A DNA stretch of 64,000 bases. Origin: Flavobacteriales bacterium UBA852 (GTDB lineage Bacteria; Bacteroidota; Bacteroidia; Flavobacteriales_E; Vicingaceae). This document shows positions 35,902 to 45,558 of this stretch, piece after piece. The notes beneath the pieces were generated by a model that did no database searches, was not told where the DNA came from, and was given only the letters and a program-made list of their open reading frames with translations. The position numbers and the translations under genes were made by a program. Numbering within the stretch: the stretch's first letter is position 1; each line of letters opens with the position of its first letter. Location of the stretch: NCBI GenBank assembly GCA_002295925.1, contig DBGO01000012.1, positions 62,001-126,000 of the forward strand. Reading direction: 5' to 3'.

Positions 35902-38256
35902 ATGAAAAAGATTTTTACACTTTTAACTGTCGCATGTTTTATCTTAACTGCCTCAGCTCAAATGAATATGACGCAATTAGGGAAGCTATCTTACCCTAGT
36001 CAAAGAGGAAACTTATCCGACATTTGGGGATATGTGGATGAAAATGGAAACGAATATGCCTGCGTTGGATTGGAAAATGGAGTTTCAATAGTAGATGTTA
36101 CCAATCCGTCCAATCCGGTTGAAGTATTTTGGACTACAGGTACAAACACCATTTGGCGTGATTTAAAAACTTGGGGAGATTATTTATATGTAACCAATGA
36201 AGGTGGAAACGGTTTAATGATTATTGATTTATCGCCTTTACCCAACAGCACTAATTTGACAGTAACAAATTATACCGGTGTTAATTACGCTTTTAATACT
36301 GCGCATAATTTATATATTGACGAAAACGGAGTATGTTATATATTTGGTGCTGATTACGGCAATGGTGGAGCAATAATGTTAGATGTAGCAACTAATCCCG
36401 GAAACCCTATTGAATTGGGTGTTTTTGACACTTATTATTTACACGATGGAATGGCAAGAGGTGATACATTGTGGGGCGGTGCAATAAACGACGGCTTTTT
36501 GGTTGCCATTGATGTATCAAATAAAACAAATCCTACAATTTTAGCAACACATAACACGCCCAGTAACTTTACACACAACTGTTGGATTTCTGATGACGGG
36601 AATACATTATTTACTACAGATGAAGTTTCTGACGGTTATATTGGTGCATACGATGTATCTAATTTATCAAATATTACCGAAATTGACCGAGTGCAATCTT
36701 CTCCGGGGCAAAATGTTATACCACACAATACCCATGTAAACGGAAATTTCATAGTTACTTCTTATTACAGAGATGGTGTAGTTGTTCACGATGCAACATA
36801 TCCCTCAAATTTAATTGAAGTAGGAAATTTCGATACCAGTCCTTTATACAGCGGCGACGGATTTAATGGTTGCTGGGGAGTTTACCCATGGTTGCCCAGC
36901 GGAAACATTATTGCTTCAGACATTGAAGAAGGACTTTATATTTTGGGAATTACCTATACACAAGCTTGTTATATAGAGGGAACGGTAACCGATTTAAATA
37001 CAACTGCACCTATAAGCAATGTGCAAGTAGAAATTCTTACTTCAAATAATGTATCCTACACTAATCTTAATGGGTATTACCAAACTGGAATTTTAACTGC
37101 CGGAACATATAATATTGTATATTCGGCAGCCGGATACCGAAACGACACTGCTTACAATGTAAACCTTCAAAACGGAGTAATGGTAACTCAAAATATGCAA
37201 TTACAACCAATTGTCCCCATTACGTTGAATGGTCAGGTGTTAGAAAACGGTACACAAACGCCAATTGCCAATGCTCAGGTTTTAATTGAAAACAGCCAAA
37301 CAAGCTACACAGCAACAACCGATAATAATGGAAATTTCACTGTTACCGGATTTTATGAAGGTTCTTATAATGTTACCGTAGGAAAATGGGGATATATTAC
37401 CGATTGTACAAATAATGTTTATTTGGATGGACAAAGCGCTTATACTGTATATCTTGACAAAGGATATTATGATGATTTTGCTTTGGATTTCGGATGGACT
37501 GTTTCAGGAGATGCTTCAACCGGAATATGGGAAAGAGATGACCCTTTAGGCACGATTACCACCAATAATGAGCAATCAAACCCTAATGTTGATGCTACCG
37601 GAGATTGTTCTGACAAAGCTTATGTAACGGGAAATGCCGGCGGCGGCGTGGGTGATGATGATGTTGACGGAGGAATTACCATTCTTAAATCCCCGGTTTT
37701 TGATTTAACTGCCTATCAAGAGCCAATTGTAAATTATTACCGTTGGTTTTTCAATGCCGGAGGTTTTGGCACACCAAACGATTCGTTAAACATTTACATA
37801 GATAACGGCACACAAAAAGTATTGGTAAAAAGCATTACTTCATCTGACAATAATCTTTCTGTATGGAAAAAGGAATTTTTCAAAGTGTCGGATTATGTAA
37901 CACCAAATGCCAATATGCGTTTTATTGTTACGGCAAGCGACTATTCTCCCGGACATATTGTAGAAGGCGGTTTAGATATATTTGAAGTAACCGACAATTA
38001 TCCTGCAGGCATTGGTAATTTTCCTGCAAATGAATTATCTGTTTATCCAAATCCTGCAAATGATTACCTGTCTATTTCTACAAATAAATCAATAACAAAT
38101 TACACTATATTCTCGCTTGACGGAAAACTTATAAAACAAAGAACTTTGAGTAATAAAATGATTAATATTTCTGACATTGCCCAAGGTATCTACTTATTGC
38201 AATTATTTACAGCTGAAAATAATAAAATGAAGCCCATTAAATTTATCAAGCAATAA
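35902..38256 (+). CDS. Secreted choice-of-anchor-B protein with T9SS type A sorting domain
   Basis: 784 residues from the ATG at 35902, which gives a standard signal peptide (MKKIFTLLTVACFILTASAQ); an earlier ATG at 35860 is in frame but adds 14 residues. The first part (about 25-350) is a beta-propeller-like choice-of-anchor-B domain (YPSQRGNLSDIWGYVDENG, GVSIVDVTNPSNPVEVF, PHNTHVNGNFIVTSYYRDG). Next come two carboxypeptidase-regulatory-like domains (about 352-440 and 445-525). A 150-residue region follows, ending in HIVEGGLDIFEVTDN. The last 70 residues are a T9SS type A sorting domain (LSVYPNPANDYLSI ... GIYLLQLFTAENN). The protein is thus expected on the cell surface or outside. No catalytic motif is evident, so the role is unknown. 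Confidence 0.85.
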   Translation: MKKIFTLLTVACFILTASAQMNMTQLGKLSYPSQRGNLSDIWGYVDENGNEYACVGLENGVSIVDVTNPSNPVEVFWTTGTNTIWRDLKTWGDYLYVTNEGGNGLMIIDLSPLPNSTNLTVTNYTGVNYAFNTAHNLYIDENGVCYIFGADYGNGGAIMLDVATNPGNPIELGVFDTYYLHDGMARGDTLWGGAINDGFLVAIDVSNKTNPTILATHNTPSNFTHNCWISDDGNTLFTTDEVSDGYIGAYDVSNLSNITEIDRVQSSPGQNVIPHNTHVNGNFIVTSYYRDGVVVHDATYPSNLIEVGNFDTSPLYSGDGFNGCWGVYPWLPSGNIIASDIEEGLYILGITYTQACYIEGTVTDLNTTAPISNVQVEILTSNNVSYTNLNGYYQTGILTAGTYNIVYSAAGYRNDTAYNVNLQNGVMVTQNMQLQPIVPITLNGQVLENGTQTPIANAQVLIENSQTSYTATTDNNGNFTVTGFYEGSYNVTVGKWGYITDCTNNVYLDGQSAYTVYLDKGYYDDFALDFGWTVSGDASTGIWERDDPLGTITTNNEQSNPNVDATGDCSDKAYVTGNAGGGVGDDDVDGGITILKSPVFDLTAYQEPIVNYYRWFFNAGGFGTPNDSLNIYIDNGTQKVLVKSITSSDNNLSVWKKEFFKVSDYVTPNANMRFIVTASDYSPGHIVEGGLDIFEVTDNYPAGIGNFPANELSVYPNPANDYLSISTNKSITNYTIFSLDGKLIKQRTLSNKMINISDIAQGIYLLQLFTAENNKMKPIKFIKQ

Positions 38257-38281
38257 AAAGTAACAGCTTCAAAATTATTTG

Positions 38282-38315
38282 CACCCCGTTTGATTTTAAA
38301 CGGGGTGTTTTATTT
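38282..38315 (+). terminator. Terminator after the T9SS cargo gene
   Basis: A 10-bp perfect stem (38282-38291, CACCCCGTTT, with 38298-38307) and 6-base loop, followed by TTTTATTTT. It overlaps the stop of the convergent hydrolase gene. Confidence 0.85.
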
Positions 38316-39116
38316 TAACATTTCATCTAAATAAGGAAATAAATTCTCTCCCAATAAATTATGTCCTTTTTCAATAATTACCCTTTTAACATTATTTCCG
38401 GTTTTACTGATTAAAAAATCGGCAAATTGTGGTTTGATAACAGAATCATATTTTCCGAAAATCAGCAAAACAGGCGTATGATATTTATTTAACAGAAAAG
38501 CAATTCGTTTCATATCGGGTGTTAAGTTTTTATGCGCTATCCAAACATCGTAAACTAATTGTCTTTTTTCTTTATTTACCAATTGATGAAAAACAAATTT
38601 TTTTAAACCGTTGGGAACCAAATACAATTTATTCAACACTTTTACCGAGTTTAAAAACCACATAGGATTAGGAACAATATAATCGCGATAAATTTTGGAT
38701 GCCAACCGATTATTGCTGACTAAATTATACCACGTACTTATTCGAATCCCGTCGGGAGCGGCTAATATCACTTTGGATAGTTTTGGGGCAAAAAGTTTAT
38801 ATAAGCACAAGGCAACTTTACCACCCAAGCTGTAACCAAACAAACCAAAAGAATGAATAGCATATTTTTTAAAAAATGCATCAAACAATTCCTTTAATTC
38901 TTGTTTATTAATTGAAACTTGTGTTTTTACTTGACTATTTCCGTGATAAAATAAGTTAAACGAATAAAAAGTATAATTATCGCCGTATCGCTTATTTAAA
39001 AAATCAAAATCATTGGCATGCCGACCAAATCCATGAAAACAAAGTAACACTTTCTTGCCCTTTCCAAACTGCTTAAATTCAAGCACATAACTATTATATT
39101 CAAATTGTTTTAACAT
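38310..39116 (-). CDS. Alpha/beta hydrolase
   Basis: 268 residues, no signal peptide. Oxyanion-side motif CFHGFGRH (26-33), nucleophile elbow GYSLGG (S96), a probable acid residue in FGKYDSVIKP (about 219-226) and the catalytic His in IEKGHNLLGEN (about 248). The order is that of small esterases, lipases and related hydrolases. The lid region (about 130-180) is basic and aromatic. Substrate not predictable. It diverges from carB, 93 bases away, and converges on the T9SS gene's terminator. Confidence 0.88.
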   Translation of the reverse strand: MLKQFEYNSYVLEFKQFGKGKKVLLCFHGFGRHANDFDFLNKRYGDNYTFYSFNLFYHGNSQVKTQVSINKQELKELFDAFFKKYAIHSFGLFGYSLGGKVALCLYKLFAPKLSKVILAAPDGIRISTWYNLVSNNRLASKIYRDYIVPNPMWFLNSVKVLNKLYLVPNGLKKFVFHQLVNKEKRQLVYDVWIAHKNLTPDMKRIAFLLNKYHTPVLLIFGKYDSVIKPQFADFLISKTGNNVKRVIIEKGHNLLGENLFPYLDEMLK

Positions 39117-39209
39117 TGTTGATAAAAGTATTTTTTTTTTCGGTTATCCGATAGTAATTTCGTGCCAATTTAACCATAAGTATTTAAAAAAATTAAAAAA
39201 AAAATCGTT

Positions 39210-42029
39210 ATGCCAAAAGACCCTTCCATTAAGCACGTATTAATAATAGGCAGCGGACCAATAGTCATCGGTCAAGCTTGCGAATTTGATTATTCAGGCT
39301 CACAAGCCGCTCGCTCTTTAAGAGAAGAAGGAATTGAAGTAACATTAATCAACTCTAATCCGGCAACTATTATGACCGACAAAGTAGTTGCCGACAATGT
39401 TTATTTGGAACCGCTGGAACCCGAAAGTATTGAAAAAATATTACAAGAACATGATATTGATGCCGTTTTGCCAACCATGGGAGGTCAAACGGCATTAAAT
39501 TTAGCCATAAAATGTGATGAACTCGGTATTTGGGAAAAATATGGCGTAAAAATGATTGGTGTAGATATTAATGCCATTGAAATTACTGAAAATAGAGAAT
39601 CTTTCAGGAAATTAATGTCCGAATTAGGTATTGGAATGGCGCCACAAGCTACAGCAAAATCTTTCTTGGAAGGAAAAGAAGCGGCGCAAAAATTTGGCTT
39701 TCCGCTTTGTATTCGTGCCTCCTACACATTAGGAGGTGCAGGAGCTTCTATTGTGTATAATCAGGAAGATTTTGACAAACTCTTAACACGTGGATTGCAC
39801 TTATCTCCTATTCACGAGGTAATGATTGACAAAGCCGTAATCGGTTGGAAAGAATACGAATTGGAGCTATTACGCGATAAAAATGATAATGTTATTATTA
39901 TTTGTTCCATTGAAAATATGGACCCGATGGGTATTCACACCGGAGATTCCATAACGGTTGCTCCGGCAATGACATTATCCGATACCACATACCAAAAGAT
40001 GCGCGATATGGCCATAAAAATGATGCGTGCCATTGGAGATTTCGCCGGTGGTTGTAATGTGCAATTTGCAGTAAGTCCCGACGAAAAAGAAGAAATCATT
40101 GCCATAGAAATCAATCCTCGTGTTTCGCGTTCTTCAGCATTAGCCTCTAAAGCAACCGGATATCCTATTGCAAAAATTGCAGCCAAATTAGCTATAGGTT
40201 ATCATTTGGATGAATTAAATAATCAAATTACCAAAACAACTTCGGCTTACTTTGAGCCAACGCTTGATTATGTAATTGTTAAAATTCCGCGATGGAACTT
40301 TAATAAATTTAAAGGTGCTGACCGCGAATTGGGACTGCAAATGAAATCGGTGGGTGAAGTAATGGGAATTGGAAGAAGCTTTCAGGAAGCACTGCAAAAA
40401 GCTTGTCAATCATTAGAAATAAACCGAAACGGGTTAGGTGCCGACGGAAAAGAATTGACCGACCAAGACAAAATTTTGAACAGTCTTAAACACCCAAGTT
40501 GGAACAGACTTTTCCACTTATATGATGCCTTAAAATTAGGTATCCCTATGCGAACGGTTCACGATATTACCAAAATTGACAAATGGTTTTTACATCAAAT
40601 TGAAGACCTGATAAAATTAGAACAAAAAATAGAACAATACACGCTGGACACAATTCCTAAAGATTTACTTTTTGAAGCCAAGCAAAAAGGTTATGCCGAC
40701 CGGCAAATTGCCCATTTGCTGCGATGCTTGGAAAGCGAAGTGCATAACAAGCGAAAAGAAATGGGAATAAACAGAGTGTTTAAGATTGTGGATACTTGCG
40801 CTGCCGAATTTCCTGCAGAAACACCTTACTACTACTCTACTTTTGAAACCGAAAACGAATCATTGCCAAGCAATAAAAAGAAAGTTGTGGTATTAGGTTC
40901 AGGACCAAACCGCATTGGTCAAGGAATAGAATTTGATTATTGCTGTGTGCACGGCGTATTGGCTGCCAAAGAATGCGGCTACGAAACAATTATGATAAAC
41001 TGTAACCCCGAAACCGTATCTACCGATTTTGATACGGCCGACAAACTTTATTTTGAACCGGTTTTTTGGGAACATATTTATGATATTATTCAACATGAAA
41101 AACCCGAAGGGGTGATTGTCCAATTAGGTGGACAAACCGCTCTAAAATTAGCCGAAAAACTTACCAAATACGGTATTAAAATTTTAGGTACTTCATACGA
41201 TGCCTTGGATTTAGCCGAAGACAGAGGTGAGTTTTCATCCTTGTTAAAAGAATTGGATATTCCTTATCCTAAATTCGGTTCTGTAACAACGGCAGATGAA
41301 GCCGTTGAACTGAGCAAAGAATTGGGCTTTCCTCTTTTGGTTCGACCATCTTATGTATTGGGCGGTCAAGGAATGAAAATTGTTATTAACGAAGATGAAC
41401 TGGAAAAGCACGTAGTAGAGATTTTGAAAGATTTACCACGAAACACTAATATCTTACTCGACCATTTTCTTGACGGAGCAATTGAAGCAGAAGCCGATGC
41501 CATTTGCGATGGCGAAAACACTTATATTATAGGTATTATGCAACATATTGAACCGGCGGGCATTCACTCAGGCGACTCGTATGCAGTACTTCCTCCTTAC
41601 AACTTGGGCGATTTAATTATTCAACAAATAGAAGATTACACTAAGCGAATTGCCGTAGCACTTAGAACAGTTGGGCTTATCAACATACAGTTTGCCATAA
41701 AAGACGACAAAGTATATGTTATTGAAGCCAATCCGCGGGCAAGTAGAACAGTACCGTTCATATCAAAAGCATACGATGAACCTTATGTGAATTACGCTAC
41801 CAAAGTAATGCTGGGTGAGAAAAAAGTGACAGATTTCAAATTCCAACCGCGAAAAAGAGGTTATGCCATAAAAATTCCGGTTTTCTCGTTTGATAAATTT
41901 CCGGACGTAAATAAAGAATTAGGCCCGGAGATGAAATCTACCGGAGAAGGCATAAGATTTATAGAAAACCTCAACGATAAGTATTTCAGAAAAATTTATA
42001 CCGAAAGGAATTTATATTTAAGTCGATAA
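39210..42029 (+). CDS. carB: Carbamoyl-phosphate synthase large subunit, without MGS domain
   Basis: 939 residues. It makes carbamoyl phosphate from glutamine-derived ammonia, bicarbonate and two ATP, feeding pyrimidine and arginine synthesis. Two homologous ATP-grasp halves are complete: residues 1-400 (IGSGPIVIGQACEFDYSG start, carboxyphosphate half) and about 545-930 (VLGSGPNRIGQGIEFDYCC start, carbamoyl half), joined by an oligomerisation domain. E. coli CarB runs to 1073 because of a C-terminal MGS domain that binds UMP and ornithine. Here it stops at KIYTERNLYLSR, so that domain is missing. Short CarB is, to my knowledge, normal in Flavobacteriia. carA is not in the window. A strong terminator follows. 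Confidence 0.95.
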   Translation: MPKDPSIKHVLIIGSGPIVIGQACEFDYSGSQAARSLREEGIEVTLINSNPATIMTDKVVADNVYLEPLEPESIEKILQEHDIDAVLPTMGGQTALNLAIKCDELGIWEKYGVKMIGVDINAIEITENRESFRKLMSELGIGMAPQATAKSFLEGKEAAQKFGFPLCIRASYTLGGAGASIVYNQEDFDKLLTRGLHLSPIHEVMIDKAVIGWKEYELELLRDKNDNVIIICSIENMDPMGIHTGDSITVAPAMTLSDTTYQKMRDMAIKMMRAIGDFAGGCNVQFAVSPDEKEEIIAIEINPRVSRSSALASKATGYPIAKIAAKLAIGYHLDELNNQITKTTSAYFEPTLDYVIVKIPRWNFNKFKGADRELGLQMKSVGEVMGIGRSFQEALQKACQSLEINRNGLGADGKELTDQDKILNSLKHPSWNRLFHLYDALKLGIPMRTVHDITKIDKWFLHQIEDLIKLEQKIEQYTLDTIPKDLLFEAKQKGYADRQIAHLLRCLESEVHNKRKEMGINRVFKIVDTCAAEFPAETPYYYSTFETENESLPSNKKKVVVLGSGPNRIGQGIEFDYCCVHGVLAAKECGYETIMINCNPETVSTDFDTADKLYFEPVFWEHIYDIIQHEKPEGVIVQLGGQTALKLAEKLTKYGIKILGTSYDALDLAEDRGEFSSLLKELDIPYPKFGSVTTADEAVELSKELGFPLLVRPSYVLGGQGMKIVINEDELEKHVVEILKDLPRNTNILLDHFLDGAIEAEADAICDGENTYIIGIMQHIEPAGIHSGDSYAVLPPYNLGDLIIQQIEDYTKRIAVALRTVGLINIQFAIKDDKVYVIEANPRASRTVPFISKAYDEPYVNYATKVMLGEKKVTDFKFQPRKRGYAIKIPVFSFDKFPDVNKELGPEMKSTGEGIRFIENLNDKYFRKIYTERNLYLSR

Positions 42030-42033
42030 TTTC

Positions 42034-42064
42034 AAATCCCGTTCTGCGAAGAGCGGGATTTTTT
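42034..42064 (+). terminator. Terminator of carB with GNRA-type loop
   Basis: A 12-bp stem (42034-42045 with 42050-42061, one T-G wobble) closed by a GCGA tetraloop, then a T run. It also lies just past the stop of the convergent gene at 42072. Confidence 0.88.
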
Positions 42065-42071
42065 ATTTCAA

Positions 42072-42752
42072 TTAAACTTCATCATCTTTTGAGAACTGAA
42101 AACCTAATCGTTTGGCTGTTTTCACACGAAGAGCTCGCGAAGCATTAGATATTTGTGAAAGCGAAACCACACTTACCGCATCATAAGGCGGTGTAAGCAA
42201 ATCAAAATCCAAGGCATATAAAATGGCTGATTCTACTATCTGGGTGGCTTTTGATTTAGTTATTTTTTCTTCGGAAAAATTATTATACAAATAGCCCAAT
42301 TGCCTTTTCCCTTCAACAAAATAATGACTTTCATGGTTGATAAACACACGGGCTACCATATAACCCAAATCATCTTCACGGTTAAACCGAAAAGAATCGG
42401 CAAGGAAATTATAAATTTGAATCATCCCACAATAGGCATTGTTTGGGTTGTTATAAACATAAGGCAATTTCCATATCATATGAGATTTATCAAAATCAAA
42501 CACATTGGTGTGCATTAAAAATACCAACACATCGCCGGCAATTTGTACATGAAACTCAAATGCTGCTTTTTCAATAAATTTCACCGGTATTTCGGGATTC
42601 TTTTTATGTACACGTTGCTCAATATCTTCTATTAATGCTTTTGTTACTTCTTTAAACAAAGCAAATTTTTCAATTGTATTTTTATAAACTTTTCGTTTTA
42701 TCCCTCCTTTTTCAAGAATTGTATCTACAATTAGTTTTTTAGAATTTGTCAT
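42072..42752 (-). CDS. Conserved hypothetical protein
   Basis: 226 residues, soluble, no signal peptide or transmembrane helix. I do not recognise a family. It is rich in charged and aromatic residues: KFALFKEVTKALIEDIEQRV near the N-terminus, then PVKFIEKAAFEFHVQIAGDVLVFLMHTNVF, HESHYFVEGKRQLGYLYNN in the middle and TPPYDAVSVVSLSQISNAS near the C-terminus. The even mix of helices and strands and the absence of low-complexity sequence suggest a real, folded cytoplasmic protein. It diverges from the cbb3 oxidase cluster across a 217-base gap. That is its only contextual clue. Confidence 0.75.
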   Translation of the reverse strand: MTNSKKLIVDTILEKGGIKRKVYKNTIEKFALFKEVTKALIEDIEQRVHKKNPEIPVKFIEKAAFEFHVQIAGDVLVFLMHTNVFDFDKSHMIWKLPYVYNNPNNAYCGMIQIYNFLADSFRFNREDDLGYMVARVFINHESHYFVEGKRQLGYLYNNFSEEKITKSKATQIVESAILYALDFDLLTPPYDAVSVVSLSQISNASRALRVKTAKRLGFQFSKDDEV

Positions 42753-42917
42753 TACATCTTAATATTACTTTTTGTAAAAATAGAGATTTAATATTGTATA
42801 CAGCAAATATAATCATCTCTTCTTTCATTTACCATATTACTATTATATGTATGTAAGCCAATGAAAATAAAAAAATTAAAAAGTCCAATATTTTAAAACC
42901 AAAACTGATAAAAGTCA

Positions 42918-42948
42918 TTTTTTCAATTAATAAAGTAATCTACTTTTG
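42918..42948 (+). promoter_or_regulatory. Candidate promoter of the cco cluster
   Basis: TACTTTTG (42941-42948) fits TAnnTTTG and lies 21 bases before the ccoS ATG. The -33 side (42918-42921) is only TTTT. Start would be near 42953. No FNR-like site is evident to me in the 217-base gap, which is otherwise AT-rich without clear signals. Confidence 0.35.
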
Positions 42949-42969
42949 ATTAAAAATTACGGAAAGATT

Positions 42970-43152
42970 ATGAGTGTAATCGTCATTTTAATAGCAGCCA
43001 GTTTAGTTATAGCATTAGCTTTTCTAATTATATTCATCTGGTCTGTTAAGAATGGGCAATATGATGACGATTACACTCCTTCCGTAAGAATTTTATTGGA
43101 TGATGCAGTAAAAAACACAAAAGAAGCTAAAAACAATAATAAAGTTGAATAA
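42970..43152 (+). CDS. ccoS: cbb3 oxidase assembly protein CcoS
   Basis: 60 residues from the ATG at 42970; the frame also opens at a TTG at 42946, but that lies in the promoter box. One transmembrane helix (about 2-23) is followed by the GQYDDDYTPSVRILLDD motif typical of CcoS. CcoS is needed for cofactor insertion into the cbb3 oxidase. It is the first gene of the cluster, where Bacteroidota commonly carry ccoI in front. The next gene starts 16 bases on. Confidence 0.9.
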   Translation: MSVIVILIAASLVIALAFLIIFIWSVKNGQYDDDYTPSVRILLDDAVKNTKEAKNNNKVE

Positions 43153-43168
43153 TTAAAATCAATACACT

Positions 43169-45343
43169 ATGTCAGAACAACAATTAGAAAAATTCAGTTA
43201 CGACAACACGATTGTCAAGAAATTCCTTATAGCAACTATCGTATGGGGAATTGTCGGCTTTTTGGTAGGGTTGATTATTGCTCTCCAATTAGCATTTTCC
43301 GATTGGTTTGCCGAGCATTTGCCTTATGCTCAATTAACTTTCGGACGTTTAAGACCGTTGCATACCAATGCAGCCATTTTTGCATTTGTGGGTAACGGTA
43401 TTTTTATGGGGGTTTATTATTCATTACCCCGATTATTAAAAACACCAATGTACTCAAAAGTATTAAGTAATATTAACTTTTGGGGTTGGCAATTAATTAT
43501 TGTTTCGGCGGCATTAACACTGCCTTTTGGAATTACTTCAGGAAAAGAATATGCCGAATTGGAGTGGCCTATTGACATTGCCATTGCTTTAATTTGGGTT
43601 GTTTTCGGATGGAATATGATTGCAACCATTTTAAAACGTAGAGAACGTCATTTATATGTGGCCATTTGGTTTTACCTTGCAACATTTGTAACAGTTGCCA
43701 TGTTACATATTGTTAATTCGTTCGAATTACCCGTATCTTTCTTAAAAAGCTACTCGTGGTATGCCGGTGTGCAAGATGCTTTGGTACAATGGTGGTACGG
43801 ACATAACGCCGTGGCATTCTTCTTAACAACACCTTATTTAGGTTTAATGTATTACTTTGTTCCAAAATCGGCAAATCGTCCGGTTTATTCTTACCGTTTA
43901 TCGATTGTACACTTTTGGGCTTTGATATTTATTTACATTTGGGCTGGTCCTCACCACTTAATCTATACTGCACTTCCCGATTGGGCTCAAACATTGGGTA
44001 TGGTGTTCTCGCTTATGCTTATTGCTCCATCTTGGGGAGGTATGATTAACGGATTATTAACTCTTCGTGGTGCGTGGGACAAAGTAAGAGATAACGCCAA
44101 CCTTAAATTTATGGTTGTTGCTGTTACGGCTTACGGTATGTCAACTTTTGAAGGACCAATGATGTCAACCCGATGGATAAATGAAATTTCACACTATACC
44201 GACTGGACAATTGCTCACGTACATATTGGTGCATTGGGTTGGAACGGATTTTTAACCTTCGGTATTTTATACTGGTTGGTTCCCAGATTATGGGATACAA
44301 AATTATTCTCTGAAAAATTAGCCAATTTCCATTTCTGGATTGGCACTTTAGGAATCTTACTTTACGCAATCCCGTTATATTGGGCAGGTTTTGCACAACA
44401 CTTTATGTGGAAACAATTTAACCCTGACGGAACATTAGTTTATCCAAACTTTTTGGAAACCGTTACGCAAATTGTCCCCATGTATATAGTGCGTTCTTTG
44501 GGAGGACTTTTATATTTGACCGGTGCAATAGTAATGGTTTACAACCTGGTAAAAACCATGAAAGCCGGCAGTTTCATCAAAGAAGAACATGCAGAAGCGC
44601 CTGCATTGGCTAAGAAATTCCGTCCGCATGCCGGTGAATATTGGCACAGAGCTATTGAGCGCCGTCCTGTACAATTAACTATTTTAGCTTTTATAGCTGT
44701 TGCCATTGGTGGTATTATCGAGTTTGTTCCTACTTTCTTGGTAAAATCAAACATCCCGACTATTGCAAGTGTAAAACCATATACTCCTCTTGAACTGGAA
44801 GGTAGAGATATTTATATCAAAGAAGGATGTTACAACTGTCACTCGCAAATGATACGTCCTTTCCGTTGGGAAGTTGTACGCTACGACCCTAATGACTTGG
44901 AATACTCTAAACCGGGAGAATTTGTTTACGACCACCCATTCCAATGGGGTAGTAAACGTACAGGACCGGATTTGCACAGAGTTGGAGGTAAATACTTAGA
45001 TTCATGGCATTTCAATCATATGCTTGCCCCAACTTCTACTTCTCCTGGATCAATTATGCCACCATATCCTTGGTTATACGAAAACGAGGTGGATACAACT
45101 ATCACAACCAATAAAATCGCCGCTATGCGCACATTAGGTGTTCCTTATCCGGAAGGATACGAAGCAATAGCTATGGACGACTACATGAAACAAGCACAAA
45201 AAATAGCAGGAAATCTGAAAAAGGAAATTGATGTTGAAATAAATCCAAATAAAGAAATAGTTGCATTAATTGCATACTTACAACGCTTGGGAACCGACAT
45301 TAAAAAAGCTCCTAAAGAAGAAACTACTGTTGCAGAAAAATAA
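43169..45343 (+). CDS. ccoNO: Fused CcoN-CcoO subunit of cbb3 cytochrome c oxidase
   Basis: 724 residues. Residues 1-495 are CcoN with some twelve membrane helices and heme/CuB histidines (RPLHTNAAIF, WWYGHNAVAFF, GPHHLIYTALPDW, HVHIGALGWN). Residues from about 515 are CcoO, with a membrane anchor and a single c-type heme site CYNCH (554-558) followed by QMIRPFRWEVVRY. CcoN reduces oxygen to water at the haem b3-CuB centre, with electrons passed by CcoO and CcoP. The fusion of the two subunits is known in Bacteroidota, whereas proteobacteria have separate genes. The enzyme works at low oxygen. Confidence 0.96.
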   Translation: MSEQQLEKFSYDNTIVKKFLIATIVWGIVGFLVGLIIALQLAFSDWFAEHLPYAQLTFGRLRPLHTNAAIFAFVGNGIFMGVYYSLPRLLKTPMYSKVLSNINFWGWQLIIVSAALTLPFGITSGKEYAELEWPIDIAIALIWVVFGWNMIATILKRRERHLYVAIWFYLATFVTVAMLHIVNSFELPVSFLKSYSWYAGVQDALVQWWYGHNAVAFFLTTPYLGLMYYFVPKSANRPVYSYRLSIVHFWALIFIYIWAGPHHLIYTALPDWAQTLGMVFSLMLIAPSWGGMINGLLTLRGAWDKVRDNANLKFMVVAVTAYGMSTFEGPMMSTRWINEISHYTDWTIAHVHIGALGWNGFLTFGILYWLVPRLWDTKLFSEKLANFHFWIGTLGILLYAIPLYWAGFAQHFMWKQFNPDGTLVYPNFLETVTQIVPMYIVRSLGGLLYLTGAIVMVYNLVKTMKAGSFIKEEHAEAPALAKKFRPHAGEYWHRAIERRPVQLTILAFIAVAIGGIIEFVPTFLVKSNIPTIASVKPYTPLELEGRDIYIKEGCYNCHSQMIRPFRWEVVRYDPNDLEYSKPGEFVYDHPFQWGSKRTGPDLHRVGGKYLDSWHFNHMLAPTSTSPGSIMPPYPWLYENEVDTTITTNKIAAMRTLGVPYPEGYEAIAMDDYMKQAQKIAGNLKKEIDVEINPNKEIVALIAYLQRLGTDIKKAPKEETTVAEK

Positions 45344-45354
45344 ACTTTAAAGTT

Positions 45355-45522
45355 ATGTTGAAATTTATAAAACAAAGCTTAGAATCTATCCAAAACGTAG
45401 AGGTATATGCAACCATCAGTTTAACAATATTCTTCTTATTTTTTGTAGGATTAATTTGGTGGGTAATGACACGTAAGAAGAATTATTTAAAACACATGGA
45501 ACATTTGCCATTGGAAGATTAA
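45355..45522 (+). CDS. ccoQ: CcoQ-like small membrane subunit
   Basis: 55 residues, read directly from the ATG at 45355 to the TAA at 45520. One transmembrane helix (about 19-38, ATISLTIFFLFFVGLIWWVM) and a basic, polar tail. It sits where CcoQ lies in cco operons, 11 bases after ccoNO and 36 before ccoP. CcoQ stabilises the complex. Identification is by length, helix and position, since CcoQ is poorly conserved. Confidence 0.8.
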   Translation: MLKFIKQSLESIQNVEVYATISLTIFFLFFVGLIWWVMTRKKNYLKHMEHLPLED

Positions 45523-45558
45523 TAAAATAAAAATTGTAAAACCATAAAATACGCTATT

